A program made the translations under genes and the position numbers. A stretch of DNA of 64,000 nucleotides, from NCBI RefSeq assembly GCF_015221995.1, contig NZ_JADFFM010000002.1, forward strand, positions 1,753,964-1,817,963, given 5' to 3'. The notes under the pieces were generated by a model. It made no database searches and had not been told where the DNA came from. It worked only from the letters and a program-made list of their open reading frames with translations. This stretch comes from Mucilaginibacter boryungensis. GTDB taxonomy: Bacteria > Bacteroidota > Bacteroidia > Sphingobacteriales > Sphingobacteriaceae. Positions 1 to 8,491 of this stretch are shown in pieces. Each line of letters opens with the position of its first letter. The first letter of the stretch is position 1.

Positions 1-774
1 TACCCCTGCATCTTGTCCAAAATAATATAATGGATGGCCTTTAAACACCAATTGGGCTTTGCCAAACACAGTAATGGTGCCGAATTGGCTTTTATCGCCC
101 AGTACTGTGGGGATGCTGCCTATGGCAGTCACCTCAGCCATTGGCCAAACGGTATTGTTGCTTAAATCGGCCTTGGTGAAGGTATTTGTGTTGTGGGTAT
201 CTTTAGTAAACATGTACAACGTCCGACCGTTGGCATCGGTAATAAATTGCGAGCTGCCAGTACCTGCTACGCCCTGGTCTGTGTATTGTACCCCATCTAA
301 GCCAGTAAGCTGGGCATTGGCAAACATTACGGTGTAATCGGCTTTTGCTATGGCCCAAAGGTTGCCAAACGCATCGCCATTGGTATCACCCGCAGCGGCA
401 TCCTTACTGTAATAATACAGTGGCCAGCCTTTGTAGGTATTCTGCTTTGATCCGTCGGGGCGGGTTATCACAGCAAAATCTGTTGCAGATAAACCAGTGC
501 CAATAGACGGGTTTTCTTTAAAAAAGGGTGGCCAGATAATAGCACAGGCATCAATGCAGGTAGAGGTGTTTGCTGCATCTTTAGAGAAAAAATAAAGCGA
601 AAAGCCGTTGTTATCTGTAAGTAAGGCGCCAAACTTGGCATTAGTGGTTAACTGTACCCCGGTTAAAACTTTTGGAGGGTTATCGTTAACGCTGTTGTCT
701 TTTTTACATGATGCACTTAGTAAGGTGATCATCGCAGTCGCTATTAGGAAATAGCCGGATTTTAGTGTTTTCAT
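1..774 (-). CDS. Lipoprotein with Lipoprotein_15 (secreted repeat) units, 3' end cut by window
   Basis: The frame is open from the ATG at 774 down to base 1, so the C-terminus lies outside the window; 258 codons are visible. The N-terminus is a lipoprotein signal ending in LSASCKKD. The rest holds at least two copies of the 'secreted repeat of unknown function' (Lipoprotein_15, PF03640). Each unit shows an LYFF/LYMF-SKD or TKD strand, a WP pair about 20-30 residues later, and a KGWPLYYY or KGHPLYYF strand. The first unit also has the CIDAC cysteine pair. The family is thought to be extracytoplasmic and has no established activity. The lipobox suggests anchoring to a membrane facing the periplasm or surface. 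Confidence 0.85.
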   Translation of the reverse strand, partial: MKTLKSGYFLIATAMITLLSASCKKDNSVNDNPPKVLTGVQLTTNAKFGALLTDNNGFSLYFFSKDAANTSTCIDACAIIWPPFFKENPSIGTGLSATDFAVITRPDGSKQNTYKGWPLYYYSKDAAAGDTNGDAFGNLWAIAKADYTVMFANAQLTGLDGVQYTDQGVAGTGSSQFITDANGRTLYMFTKDTHNTNTFTKADLSNNTVWPMAEVTAIGSIPTVLGDKSQFGTITVFGKAQLVFKGHPLYYFGQDAGV

Positions 775-936
775 AGTTGGGTTTTTAAAATAAATTACCC
801 TACAATTACTATGTTAAGATCCAATTGGTTGCCTTTGGGTTAATAAAAATACACTATAAGTTAATGTTATGGGTGTTGAATGATAGGTTATAATGTTGCC
901 AACTGGGTAAATAAGCGTATTGTAACCCCGAAACAT

Positions 937-944
937 TACTTTTG
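937..944 (+). promoter_or_regulatory. Putative -7 box TACTTTTG
   Basis: This matches the Bacteroidota -7 consensus TAnnTTTG. Its last base is only 4 nt before the ATG at 949, so the transcript may be nearly leaderless. No clear -33 TTTG is seen at the right distance. Confidence 0.45.
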
Positions 945-948
945 CCAT

Positions 949-1605
949 ATGATTTATAAAGCTACTTTGTTTACGGCAGTGCTATGTGTTATAGTTTTAA
1001 GTGCATGCACTAAGAAGAAAGAAGGAGTAATGGTATATCAGTTGCAATATACTTTACCCGATAGCTTACAGACTTACGAAGCTTACCTGCCTAAAACCTC
1101 CACGGTATATTTTAAAGATGATTCGGTAGCTACCGTACAAGGCACCGACCAGGAATCGACCACGATGATCACCCATCAGCCCACTAATTATATGCTTTGC
1201 CTGCTAAAATCGGGCGTGAGGCGCTTTGAGGTGCAGTATAATAAAGATGACCAGGCAAAAGAATTGCCGGACATGAAGATGTATGATTTTATTAAAGGCA
1301 CTGCGACAAAGAAAATAGCGGGTTACGACGTGCAGCAATATATTATGAAAAATAAATTCAACGGGGATACCACCAGCACCTGGTTTACCCACAATGTAAC
1401 TGTGCCCCCCGGTTTTTTGACTATGGTGTTTAACCCCGAATTAGGCGTGCCGGTAGCGTTCAGCACTAATCAAAACGGGATGGTTACCAAAACAACATTG
1501 AAGGAGATTAGGTATGAATCAGTACCTGTGGGGATATTCAACGCGCCGCCTGGATATATGAAACTTACCCCGCAGCAATTGCGCGAAATGCCTGTAGAGA
1601 ACTAA
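949..1605 (+). CDS. Exported lipoprotein, DUF4412-like
   Basis: The start is taken at the ATG at 949 rather than the upstream in-frame ATG at 880. From 949 the protein begins with a clean lipoprotein signal (MIYKATLFTAV...LSAC) followed by a KKKEG charged stretch. The mature part is about 200 residues. It has an N-terminal beta-rich region (YQLQYTL, TSTVYFKDD), a central segment that reads like 'KKIAGYDVQQYIMKNK', and a WFT motif. These resemble the DUF4412/GLPGLI group of envelope proteins of unknown function; the assignment is by general look only. Its stop overlaps the stop of the convergent gene by 3 nt. Confidence 0.7.
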   Translation: MIYKATLFTAVLCVIVLSACTKKKEGVMVYQLQYTLPDSLQTYEAYLPKTSTVYFKDDSVATVQGTDQESTTMITHQPTNYMLCLLKSGVRRFEVQYNKDDQAKELPDMKMYDFIKGTATKKIAGYDVQQYIMKNKFNGDTTSTWFTHNVTVPPGFLTMVFNPELGVPVAFSTNQNGMVTKTTLKEIRYESVPVGIFNAPPGYMKLTPQQLREMPVEN

Positions 1606-2075
1606 TTTGCCGGTATTGCCGTTGCTTTATCATACATAGCCTGATAATCCTTTTCGCGCATGTATAACTGGGTAATGGTAAACAATTGCTTTGATTCATC
1701 AACAGTCATCAGTAGTTGTTTTGATGATTTTGAAAGGTATTCACCTTTAGCTGATGACTTCCATTTGTACCTGCTTTTACCTAAAATACTTTTCAATTCG
1801 TTGTGAAAGCAAGTGTCGCATTCAAAGGTCCGTTTTTGATAAATACAATTATTCGATTTATCGAATTTAAAATACAGTTCTTGCGCGCTATACTTACCCC
1901 CGACCTTGAATGTATAGGATGAATCAGTTTCTGATTGAGAGCTGTTATATTTAACCTGACCGGTATTCAACGCCATCTTGATCCATCGTTTAGAATCGCC
2001 TACGTTAACCTGGGCAAAGGAAGTATGGCTAATGACGAATATGATAAAAGAAAATAGGAGTAAGGATTTTTTCAT
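1602..2075 (-). CDS. Small exported protein of unknown function
   Basis: I do not recognise the family. From the ATG at 2075 the product is 157 residues with a clear Sec signal (MKKSLLLFSFIIFVISHTSFAQ); an ATG ten codons upstream would bury this signal, so it is rejected. The mature protein is beta-rich and polar and carries a CDTC pair near the middle, which could form a disulfide in the periplasm. The stop codon shares bases with the stop of the convergent lipoprotein gene. A strong hairpin separates it from ffh upstream, so it is probably transcribed on its own. Confidence 0.65.
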   Translation of the reverse strand: MKKSLLLFSFIIFVISHTSFAQVNVGDSKRWIKMALNTGQVKYNSSQSETDSSYTFKVGGKYSAQELYFKFDKSNNCIYQKRTFECDTCFHNELKSILGKSRYKWKSSAKGEYLSKSSKQLLMTVDESKQLFTITQLYMREKDYQAMYDKATAIPAN

Positions 2076-2106
2076 AGGTTTACTAAGATAGCAAAACCCA
2101 AACAAA

Positions 2107-2134
2107 AAACCCCGAACATATTTGCCCGGGGTTT
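2107..2134 (-). terminator. Rho-independent terminator after ffh
   Basis: AAACCCCG at 2107-2114 pairs with CGGGGTTT at 2127-2134. Read on the minus strand the stem is followed by a run of T. It lies 23 nt after the ffh stop and before the next minus-strand gene. Confidence 0.75.
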
Positions 2135-2156
2135 CTTTATCCTATTACCTTTCGAA

Positions 2157-3485
2157 TTACATCTTAGGCATGCGGCGCATCATGTTGGCCATAGCGGCAG
2201 GGTTACTCATTTGTTTCATTACTTTGCGCATATCCTCAAATTGTTTTATTAGGCGGTTAACTTCGGTAATGTTAGTGCCCGAGCCTTTGGCTATGCGGTT
2301 GCGGCGGCTTTGATTAATAGCGTCAGGGTTTTCTTTTTCGTGCGGGGTCATAGATTGGATAATGGCTTCAATATTTTTAAAGGCATCATCGCCCACTTCC
2401 ACATCCTTCATCATTTTGCCAACGCCCGGTATCATCCCCATCAGATCTTTCATGTTACCCATTTTTTTGATCTGCTGTATCTGGCTATAAAAGTCGTTAA
2501 AGTCGAATTTATTCTTGCGTATCTTCTTTTGCAGTTCGGCGGCTTCCTTCTCGTCAAACTGCTGCTGAGCGCGTTCCACCAACGAAACCACATCGCCCAT
2601 ACCCAAAATACGCGAAGCCATACGGTCGGGGTGGAAAACATCAAGCGCTTCCATCTTTTCGCCCGTACCAATAAATTTTATCGGCTTATTCACTACCGAT
2701 TTAATAGATAACGCAGCACCACCACGGGTATCGCCATCCAACTTGGTCAGCACCGCGCCGGTAAAATCCAGGCGGTCGTTAAACACCTTGGCGGTATTCA
2801 CGGCATCCTGGCCGGTCATGGCATCAACCACAAATAAAATCTCGTTAGGGTTAACAGCGGCTTTTACCTGCTCTATTTCAACCATCATGGCCTCGTCTAT
2901 AGCTAAACGGCCGGCGGTATCTATAATCACTACGTTGTTGCCTTGCTGTTTGGCTAAAGCCACACCCTCCCTGGCAATGGCAATAGGGTCGGTGCTTTCG
3001 CGGTTAGCATAAACCGGGATGCCTATTTGGCCGCCTAAAACCTCCAGCTGGTCTATCGCCGCCGGGCGGTAAACGTCGCCGGCAACCAGCAAAGGTTTTT
3101 TGTTTTTCTGTGTTTTTAAAAAGTTGGCCAGTTTGCCGCTAAAGGTAGTTTTACCAGCGCCATTCAAACCTGCTATAAGGATAATGGTTAGCGGACCGGT
3201 AAAGTTAATTTCCGACGTTGTGCCGCCCATCAACTCGGTCAGCTCATCGTTCATTACCTTGGTCAATAACTGACCGGGTGAAATGCTGGTCAATACATTT
3301 TGACCAATGGCTTTTTGCCTTACATCATCGGTAAATGCTTTGGCGGTTTTATAGTTAACGTCGGCATCCAGAAGGGCCTTGCGGATCTCCTTCATGGTTT
3401 CAGCCACGTTTATTTCAGTAATAGTTCCTTGTCCTTTCAGGACCTTAAACGCCCTGTCGAGCTTATCTGAAAGATTTTCAAACAT
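2157..3485 (-). CDS. ffh: Signal recognition particle GTPase Ffh (SRP54)
   Basis: This is the protein of the bacterial SRP. It binds 4.5S RNA and signal sequences on nascent chains and docks with FtsY at the membrane. The 442-residue length is normal. Domains in order: helical N domain (about 1-95), G domain with P-loop GLNGAGKTT at 106-114, DTAGR at 189-193, TKLD at 247-250 and GTGEK at 273-277, then a Met-rich M domain (MGNMKDLMGMIPGVGKMM and the C-terminal MRKVMKQMSNPAAMANMMRR). It is a single-gene unit, with a TACCTTTG box upstream and a terminator downstream. Confidence 0.97.
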   Translation of the reverse strand: MFENLSDKLDRAFKVLKGQGTITEINVAETMKEIRKALLDADVNYKTAKAFTDDVRQKAIGQNVLTSISPGQLLTKVMNDELTELMGGTTSEINFTGPLTIILIAGLNGAGKTTFSGKLANFLKTQKNKKPLLVAGDVYRPAAIDQLEVLGGQIGIPVYANRESTDPIAIAREGVALAKQQGNNVVIIDTAGRLAIDEAMMVEIEQVKAAVNPNEILFVVDAMTGQDAVNTAKVFNDRLDFTGAVLTKLDGDTRGGAALSIKSVVNKPIKFIGTGEKMEALDVFHPDRMASRILGMGDVVSLVERAQQQFDEKEAAELQKKIRKNKFDFNDFYSQIQQIKKMGNMKDLMGMIPGVGKMMKDVEVGDDAFKNIEAIIQSMTPHEKENPDAINQSRRNRIAKGSGTNITEVNRLIKQFEDMRKVMKQMSNPAAMANMMRRMPKM

Positions 3486-3523
3486 GTTATATTCAGTGCT
3501 TTTAATTCAAAAATTTGCGGTTA

Positions 3524-3531
3524 CAAAGGTA
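3524..3531 (-). promoter_or_regulatory. Putative ffh -7 box TACCTTTG
   Basis: Read on the minus strand this is TACCTTTG, a full match to TAnnTTTG, about 38 nt before the ffh ATG. No convincing -33 element was found. Confidence 0.5.
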
Positions 3532-3595
3532 GTTAATTAACCACATAGTTTACAGGAATAGGAACAAGACAATACAGATTTATCAGTAAAAAGTG

Positions 3596-4768
3596 CTAAT
3601 CAACACTTTTTACCAATGCTGCCATCTTTATATTAAAATCGGCTTTAGTTATGCCTGTTAGTTTTTCCAACGTGCGAAAATAATTGGCATCGCCCTGTTC
3701 ACGTTTGCCGCAACTAAGCAATTCCATTACCGCAGGCATCCCTTTTTCTTTTTCAAGTTTTTGGGCTATTAATGCATTTAATACATAAGCCACTTTAAGT
3801 GGTTTTTGCCCGGCTTCAAAGTTAGCCACACTGAGGTATAACGTTAGCCAGTCGGGGTTAGGGTTGGCGGCCAACCATTTTTTAAACCGGTCTTTTATTT
3901 CAAGACAGGTATAGCCCCAGCTTCCCCCATATAAATAAGCGCAGCCTTCATCAACTGGTCGGTTAATAATATCGGGGTTCATTACCAGGCGCAGGCGTTC
4001 ATGAAACAAGTCGTGTGGGTCAAAACGTGTGCCTGTGGTGTAACCGCCATTTAGTACCAAATCTATATTGTTTTCATGCACGGTACGGCTAATATTTTTT
4101 ATGCCGTTATAGTTAGCTATATAGTCAACCCCTAATACCTCAAGTACTTCGGATGAATTATCACAATAATATAGTCTAACCGGCCGTGTCGGAGTTTTTA
4201 ATTTAATTTGATAATAATCAAGTGTTCGCTTATAACTTTTAACTTCGGCAAGGTTAATGGTGTCTTTATAATAGCAGGTGATATAATTTACCCGTTTGGT
4301 TTTCCATGTAGCTGTTTGTTGTCTTAATGGCGAATAGAAACAGAACCGGTCATCTTGTTTTTTTGCCATAAACCGGTAGCTGCCGCGTATTACAGGTGTA
4401 TTTGCGCTTTGCCCGATGTATGATAATTGGATTATAAAATCACCGCTGTTCAACTGTATTATATTTGTTAGATACGGCTTATAAAAGTTAATATCGTTTA
4501 AGGTGGCGTTTTGTTCAATGCCCTGCATTTCCCTCAGTAGTATCGCTGTTTCCGGGAGGTCATCTTTTAAAACATAGCTATTGTTTTTTGCAGGATGCTC
4601 TTTTTGTGCCAGGAAACCGTTTAACGAACTAATAAGCAAATTGCTAATCGTAGTGTCCTGCGGTAAGCGTATATCTTTTGAAATAATAACAGGCGATTGC
4701 GCATGTACATTCAATATTACACTTAACAGCGGGCCCGCCATTAACAATCGGATAAGTTTTAAATACAT
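3596..4768 (-). CDS. Exported protein of unknown function with an HDLFH motif
   Basis: The product has 390 residues and a Sec-type signal (ending NVHAQ). I cannot name a family. The N-terminal half looks like a beta-rich domain. Around residue 255 there is HDLFHERLR in a helical context, which resembles a degenerate or variant HExxH zinc-protease helix. Near it is GCAYLYGGSWGYTC, and the C-terminal region is helical and resembles the tail of gluzincin-like peptidases. A peptidase-related fold in the periplasm is a guess; the usual Glu of HExxH is replaced by Asp. It is divergent from the DUF5916 gene. Confidence 0.65.
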   Translation of the reverse strand: MYLKLIRLLMAGPLLSVILNVHAQSPVIISKDIRLPQDTTISNLLISSLNGFLAQKEHPAKNNSYVLKDDLPETAILLREMQGIEQNATLNDINFYKPYLTNIIQLNSGDFIIQLSYIGQSANTPVIRGSYRFMAKKQDDRFCFYSPLRQQTATWKTKRVNYITCYYKDTINLAEVKSYKRTLDYYQIKLKTPTRPVRLYYCDNSSEVLEVLGVDYIANYNGIKNISRTVHENNIDLVLNGGYTTGTRFDPHDLFHERLRLVMNPDIINRPVDEGCAYLYGGSWGYTCLEIKDRFKKWLAANPNPDWLTLYLSVANFEAGQKPLKVAYVLNALIAQKLEKEKGMPAVMELLSCGKREQGDANYFRTLEKLTGITKADFNIKMAALVKSVD

Positions 4769-4874
4769 CTTGTGATAATTTTTTACAAGGTATATATAAT
4801 TTATATTACCCTGATTTTAACAATTTTGCCAGTTTTTTAACCATCCCTTAACAAATTTCGTGTAACCATTGGGG

Positions 4875-4882
4875 TAGCTTTG
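4875..4882 (+). promoter_or_regulatory. Putative -7 box TAGCTTTG
   Basis: Full match to TAnnTTTG, 36 nt before the ATG at 4919. It probably drives the DUF5916 gene. Confidence 0.5.
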
Positions 4883-4918
4883 GCGTCTTATTGCTAACAT
4901 AACTATTTTTAACTGAAA

Positions 4919-7369
4919 ATGAAGACCATCTTTGGCCTTTGCCTATCCTGTTTAACAGTATGCGTTTTTGCGCAAGCCCCGGTTAAAAAACTGGAAGCCA
5001 TTAAGGTAACTACCCCGCCTAAAATTGATGGCGTACTTGACGATGATGTGTGGAAGAACGCCCCCATTGCTACCGATTTTGTTGAAAACAACCCGGTAGC
5101 AGGCCGGCACGAGAAAAACGAAGAACGTACTGAAGTTAAAATCGCTTATGATAACGCGGCTATTTATGTAGCTGCCCGCATGCATGAAACATCGGCCGGT
5201 AAGGTAGCACGCGAACTAACCACCCGCGACAATATAGCTAACGATGATTATTTTGGAATGATACTGGATACCTATCTCGATGGTATAAATGGCACAGGCT
5301 TTTATGTCACCGCGGCTGGTGTGCAATTTGATGCAAAGTATATCCCGGCAGGCAGCGGTGGCAGCAACGAGGATGGATCGTGGAACGGGGTTTGGGAAAG
5401 CAACGTGAAAGTGGATGAACACGGGTGGACGGCAGAGTTTAAAATCCCATACTCGGCATTGCGCTTTGGCAAAAAGGACGCGCAAACCTGGGGACTGAAT
5501 TTTATCCGTAAAAGGCAAAGTGAACAAAAGCAACTTTTTTGGAATGAACTTGACCCTAAGAAAAACGGTTTGATGAACCAGGAAGGGCAATTAACCGGAT
5601 TGAAAAGTATTACGCCGCCATTGCGCCTTGCATTTTACCCTTACTTCTCAACCTATTTAAATCACTATCCGTACAATACTGCCGGGGTTAAAAACACTAC
5701 AGGTTCGGTAAATGGCGGGATGGATGTTAAATACGGCATTAATCAAAGCTTTACCCTGGATGTTACCCTGATCCCCGATTTTGGGCAGGTACAATCGGAT
5801 AATAAAGTGTTAAACCTTACGCCTTTTGAAGTAAAATATACAGAAAACCGGCCCTTTTTTACCGAAGGCACCGAGCTGTTTAATAAGGGGAATTTATTTT
5901 ATAGCAGAAGGATAGGCGGATCGCCAATTGATTATGGCAAAGCTTACGATGGGTTAAAACCAACCGAATCGGTAATAAGCAACCCAAGCGAAACACGCTT
6001 ATTGAACGCCACAAAAATATCAGGGCGGTTATCAAACGGGTTGGGTATCGGCTTTTTTAACGCCATTACCAATAGCGCTAATGCCATTGTTGAAGACGCG
6101 AATGGTAACCGCAGGGAGGTAGAGACATCTCCCTTAACCAATTATAACATCCTGGTGCTTGATCAAAACCTGAAGAATAATTCGGCAGTAACGCTGATCA
6201 ATACCAATGTAGACAGGTTTGGCAAGGATTATAATGCCGATGTTGGCGGGGTGGTATTTAACCTGAACAATAAGAAAAATTCGTACAACATAAACGGCTA
6301 TGGCATGATGAGTAATTTATTCTATCATGATCAGCCAACGGTTACAGGTTATAGTTATGAACTCAGCTTTGCCAAAACACAGGGTAGTTTCACCGGTGCC
6401 ATTACGCAGGATCTGGTAGATGATAAATATAACCAGAACGATCTGGGTATATTGTTTAATAATAACTATTTAAACCATAATCTAAATTTGCAATACTTTA
6501 TTTATAAGCCCAGTAAATTGTTTAACCAATGGGGTGTTTTTGCCAATGCATATTATTCGCGCAGACTTAAAGAATCGGCTTATCAAAACCTTAATCTTAA
6601 CGTAGGCTCATACTTCCGTTTCAAAAATAACTGGCAAAGCAATATTAATTTAAATAATAACCGCTCAGGTAACGATTTTTATGAACCCAGGGTAGCCGGG
6701 CGATATTACCGCACATCCGGAGATAATAACTTTAATTTTAACCTTAATACCAACAGTAATACCCGCTTACATGGTGGTATTTATTTTGCGTATCGGGTTT
6801 ATAACAGGTTTAAAGGGCGTGGCTATGATGGTGAAGTTTCTTATAACTATCGCATCAGTAACAAGTTTTCGTTTGGAGAAGATGTAACGTATATGCCACG
6901 CTTAAACAACGCCGGTTTTTCAACAATGGATACACTGAATAATAACCCCATTTTTGCCCGCCGTAATGTGCAAACGCTGGAGAATATCTTTAATATCAAA
7001 TACACCTTTAATAACGTCGCTGGCTTGTCGTTCCGGTTAAGGCACTATTGGTCTAAATTAAATAACAAAGAATTTTTTGACCTGGCGCAAAATGGTGAAT
7101 TAGCTAACCTTACCTCAAATCATTTCGATACAGCTAACGATCAGAATTATAATGTTTGGAATATAGACATGATATACGAGTGGCAGTTCTCGCCGGGTAG
7201 CGTGCTTAGTTTAGCCTGGAAAAGCTCGTCGCTTACTAATACCAATATGGCCAAATACGGCTACTTTAATAATTTCGATAACACATTCAATCAGCCCAAA
7301 AATAATAATTATTCTATTAAAGTGCTGTATTATATTGATTATCAGAACTTGAAGAAGAAACGGGGTTAG
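4919..7369 (+). CDS. DUF5916 outer-membrane protein with CBM9-like N-terminal domain
   Basis: The 816-residue product starts with a Sec signal (ending VFAQ). Residues about 25-230 form a carbohydrate-binding-module-9-like / DOMON-type domain: PPKIDGVLDDDVWKNA, the AIYVAARM strand, then SVDDYFGMILDTYLDG-like and GWTAEFKIPYSALRF strands. From about 235 onward are the alternating beta-strands of a DUF5916 outer-membrane barrel (RPFFTEGTELF is typical). Such proteins are common in Bacteroidota and are presumed surface-exposed, but no substrate is established. It is monocistronic, and a hairpin repeat separates it from the convergent DUF3078 gene. Confidence 0.9.
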   Translation: MKTIFGLCLSCLTVCVFAQAPVKKLEAIKVTTPPKIDGVLDDDVWKNAPIATDFVENNPVAGRHEKNEERTEVKIAYDNAAIYVAARMHETSAGKVARELTTRDNIANDDYFGMILDTYLDGINGTGFYVTAAGVQFDAKYIPAGSGGSNEDGSWNGVWESNVKVDEHGWTAEFKIPYSALRFGKKDAQTWGLNFIRKRQSEQKQLFWNELDPKKNGLMNQEGQLTGLKSITPPLRLAFYPYFSTYLNHYPYNTAGVKNTTGSVNGGMDVKYGINQSFTLDVTLIPDFGQVQSDNKVLNLTPFEVKYTENRPFFTEGTELFNKGNLFYSRRIGGSPIDYGKAYDGLKPTESVISNPSETRLLNATKISGRLSNGLGIGFFNAITNSANAIVEDANGNRREVETSPLTNYNILVLDQNLKNNSAVTLINTNVDRFGKDYNADVGGVVFNLNNKKNSYNINGYGMMSNLFYHDQPTVTGYSYELSFAKTQGSFTGAITQDLVDDKYNQNDLGILFNNNYLNHNLNLQYFIYKPSKLFNQWGVFANAYYSRRLKESAYQNLNLNVGSYFRFKNNWQSNINLNNNRSGNDFYEPRVAGRYYRTSGDNNFNFNLNTNSNTRLHGGIYFAYRVYNRFKGRGYDGEVSYNYRISNKFSFGEDVTYMPRLNNAGFSTMDTLNNNPIFARRNVQTLENIFNIKYTFNNVAGLSFRLRHYWSKLNNKEFFDLAQNGELANLTSNHFDTANDQNYNVWNIDMIYEWQFSPGSVLSLAWKSSSLTNTNMAKYGYFNNFDNTFNQPKNNNYSIKVLYYIDYQNLKKKRG

Positions 7370-7427
7370 TGATTGGTGAGTAGTTGATTAGTGATTTGTT
7401 TATTGTCGCAACTACTCACTAAATCAC
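7369..7427. repeat. Palindromic intergenic repeat, GTGATTAG family
   Basis: An 18-nt arm at 7369-7386 (GTGATTGGTGAGTAGTTG) is the near-perfect inverse of 7409-7427. The element fills the space between the stop codons of two convergent genes and overlaps the minus-strand stop. The same TAGTGATTAG/CTAATCACTA vocabulary appears at 33160-33190 and 55749-55862. Confidence 0.75.
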
Positions 7428-8440
7428 GGAAACTTATAAATAATACCTAAAGCTAAACCTTCGGTAGCTTGTGGTTTGGTAGAAGTATCATTATCAAACA
7501 ATACCGTGGTGGTAATATTAACGTTGATGAGTTTGTTTACTTTTGCCATCAGCACGGCATCCATGCGGTGGTCGATATTGATCAAACCACGCCCATAGGG
7601 GATAAACCCGGCATAACGCACGCCAAAATGCATGTTCTGCATAATATCCTTATCATAAGTAGCTACTACCTGGAAAGCCAGTTCGTTTTTAAATGTGCGC
7701 CCCGGCGCCACACCATAGTTGGATGGAATGCGGTGATAAATAGTGGTATCAAGCACAAAAGTTTGACGGGCCGTACCCGTACCTATCCGCAGATCGAACA
7801 CTTTATTAGGCTTATACTCGATACCGACAGACTCGGTTAAATAGCCGGGCGACATTAAGCTGGAGATAAGCTGCGGTGCTGAACCATTGGAAGGGTATTG
7901 ATATCCCTTATCAAATTGCGATTCGAACGTTAACGACCCGAAAAAGAGCCAGCGTTTTGAAAGCTGGGTAGCTACCTTATTATCAAAAAACAACCGATCG
8001 TTAGTTTTGCGGGCTATCTGGCCCTTATTCGTTACCCGGCCGTAAAGCCCCAATAGTTCAGCAGTATAATCAAAAGGGGCTTTGTTATATTCGGTTTTAT
8101 AATCAAAATTGCCACCTATGGCTAACGAGCTTACGCCACCCGCAGCCCAGTTATTACTAAAGGCCGATTGGTTAAGATTGATGCCAAAGGTGATCCATTT
8201 GCGCCAATAGTTAATTTTATAATCCATCATGGATACAGGGATCAGTTCCTCATGTATCACCGCGGGTTTTACCCGGATGGGAATGGCATTGCGGCGGGGC
8301 TCAATTCTATATTTATTCAGCAGGTTGGTATCAATTTTCAGGCTGTCGGCTTTTTTTAGACTATCAGTTTTTTGTGCCGATGCAGGCAAAGCAAAATAAA
8401 GGCAGCTAATAAAAAATAATACAGATACTGTTTTTAACAT
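7424..8440 (-). CDS. DUF3078 domain-containing envelope protein
   Basis: Start chosen at the ATG at 8440, which gives a proper signal peptide (MLKTVSVLFF...ALPASAQ); the ATG seven codons earlier is less likely. The 338-residue product has a short charged linker and then the DUF3078 domain (DYKINYWRKWITFGINLNQSAF, NWAAGGVSS, with repeated aromatic beta-strands to the end). The strand pattern and terminal KFP suggest an outer-membrane barrel. Its function is unknown. It is convergent with the DUF5916 gene. Confidence 0.85.
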   Translation of the reverse strand: MLKTVSVLFFISCLYFALPASAQKTDSLKKADSLKIDTNLLNKYRIEPRRNAIPIRVKPAVIHEELIPVSMMDYKINYWRKWITFGINLNQSAFSNNWAAGGVSSLAIGGNFDYKTEYNKAPFDYTAELLGLYGRVTNKGQIARKTNDRLFFDNKVATQLSKRWLFFGSLTFESQFDKGYQYPSNGSAPQLISSLMSPGYLTESVGIEYKPNKVFDLRIGTGTARQTFVLDTTIYHRIPSNYGVAPGRTFKNELAFQVVATYDKDIMQNMHFGVRYAGFIPYGRGLINIDHRMDAVLMAKVNKLINVNITTTVLFDNDTSTKPQATEGLALGIIYKFP

Positions 8441-8491
8441 GGTTAGCGCAAAGAAAAGCAAAAATCAGCTTCAATTAAAGTTTAATGTTTT

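Noticed and set aside
880..948. Longer N-terminus for the lipoprotein at 949-1605
   Set aside because: The extra 23 residues come before a clean lipoprotein signal, and a promoter-like box lies within them.
2310..2711. Plus-strand frames opposite ffh
   Set aside because: They are shadows of the conserved ffh coding sequence on the other strand.
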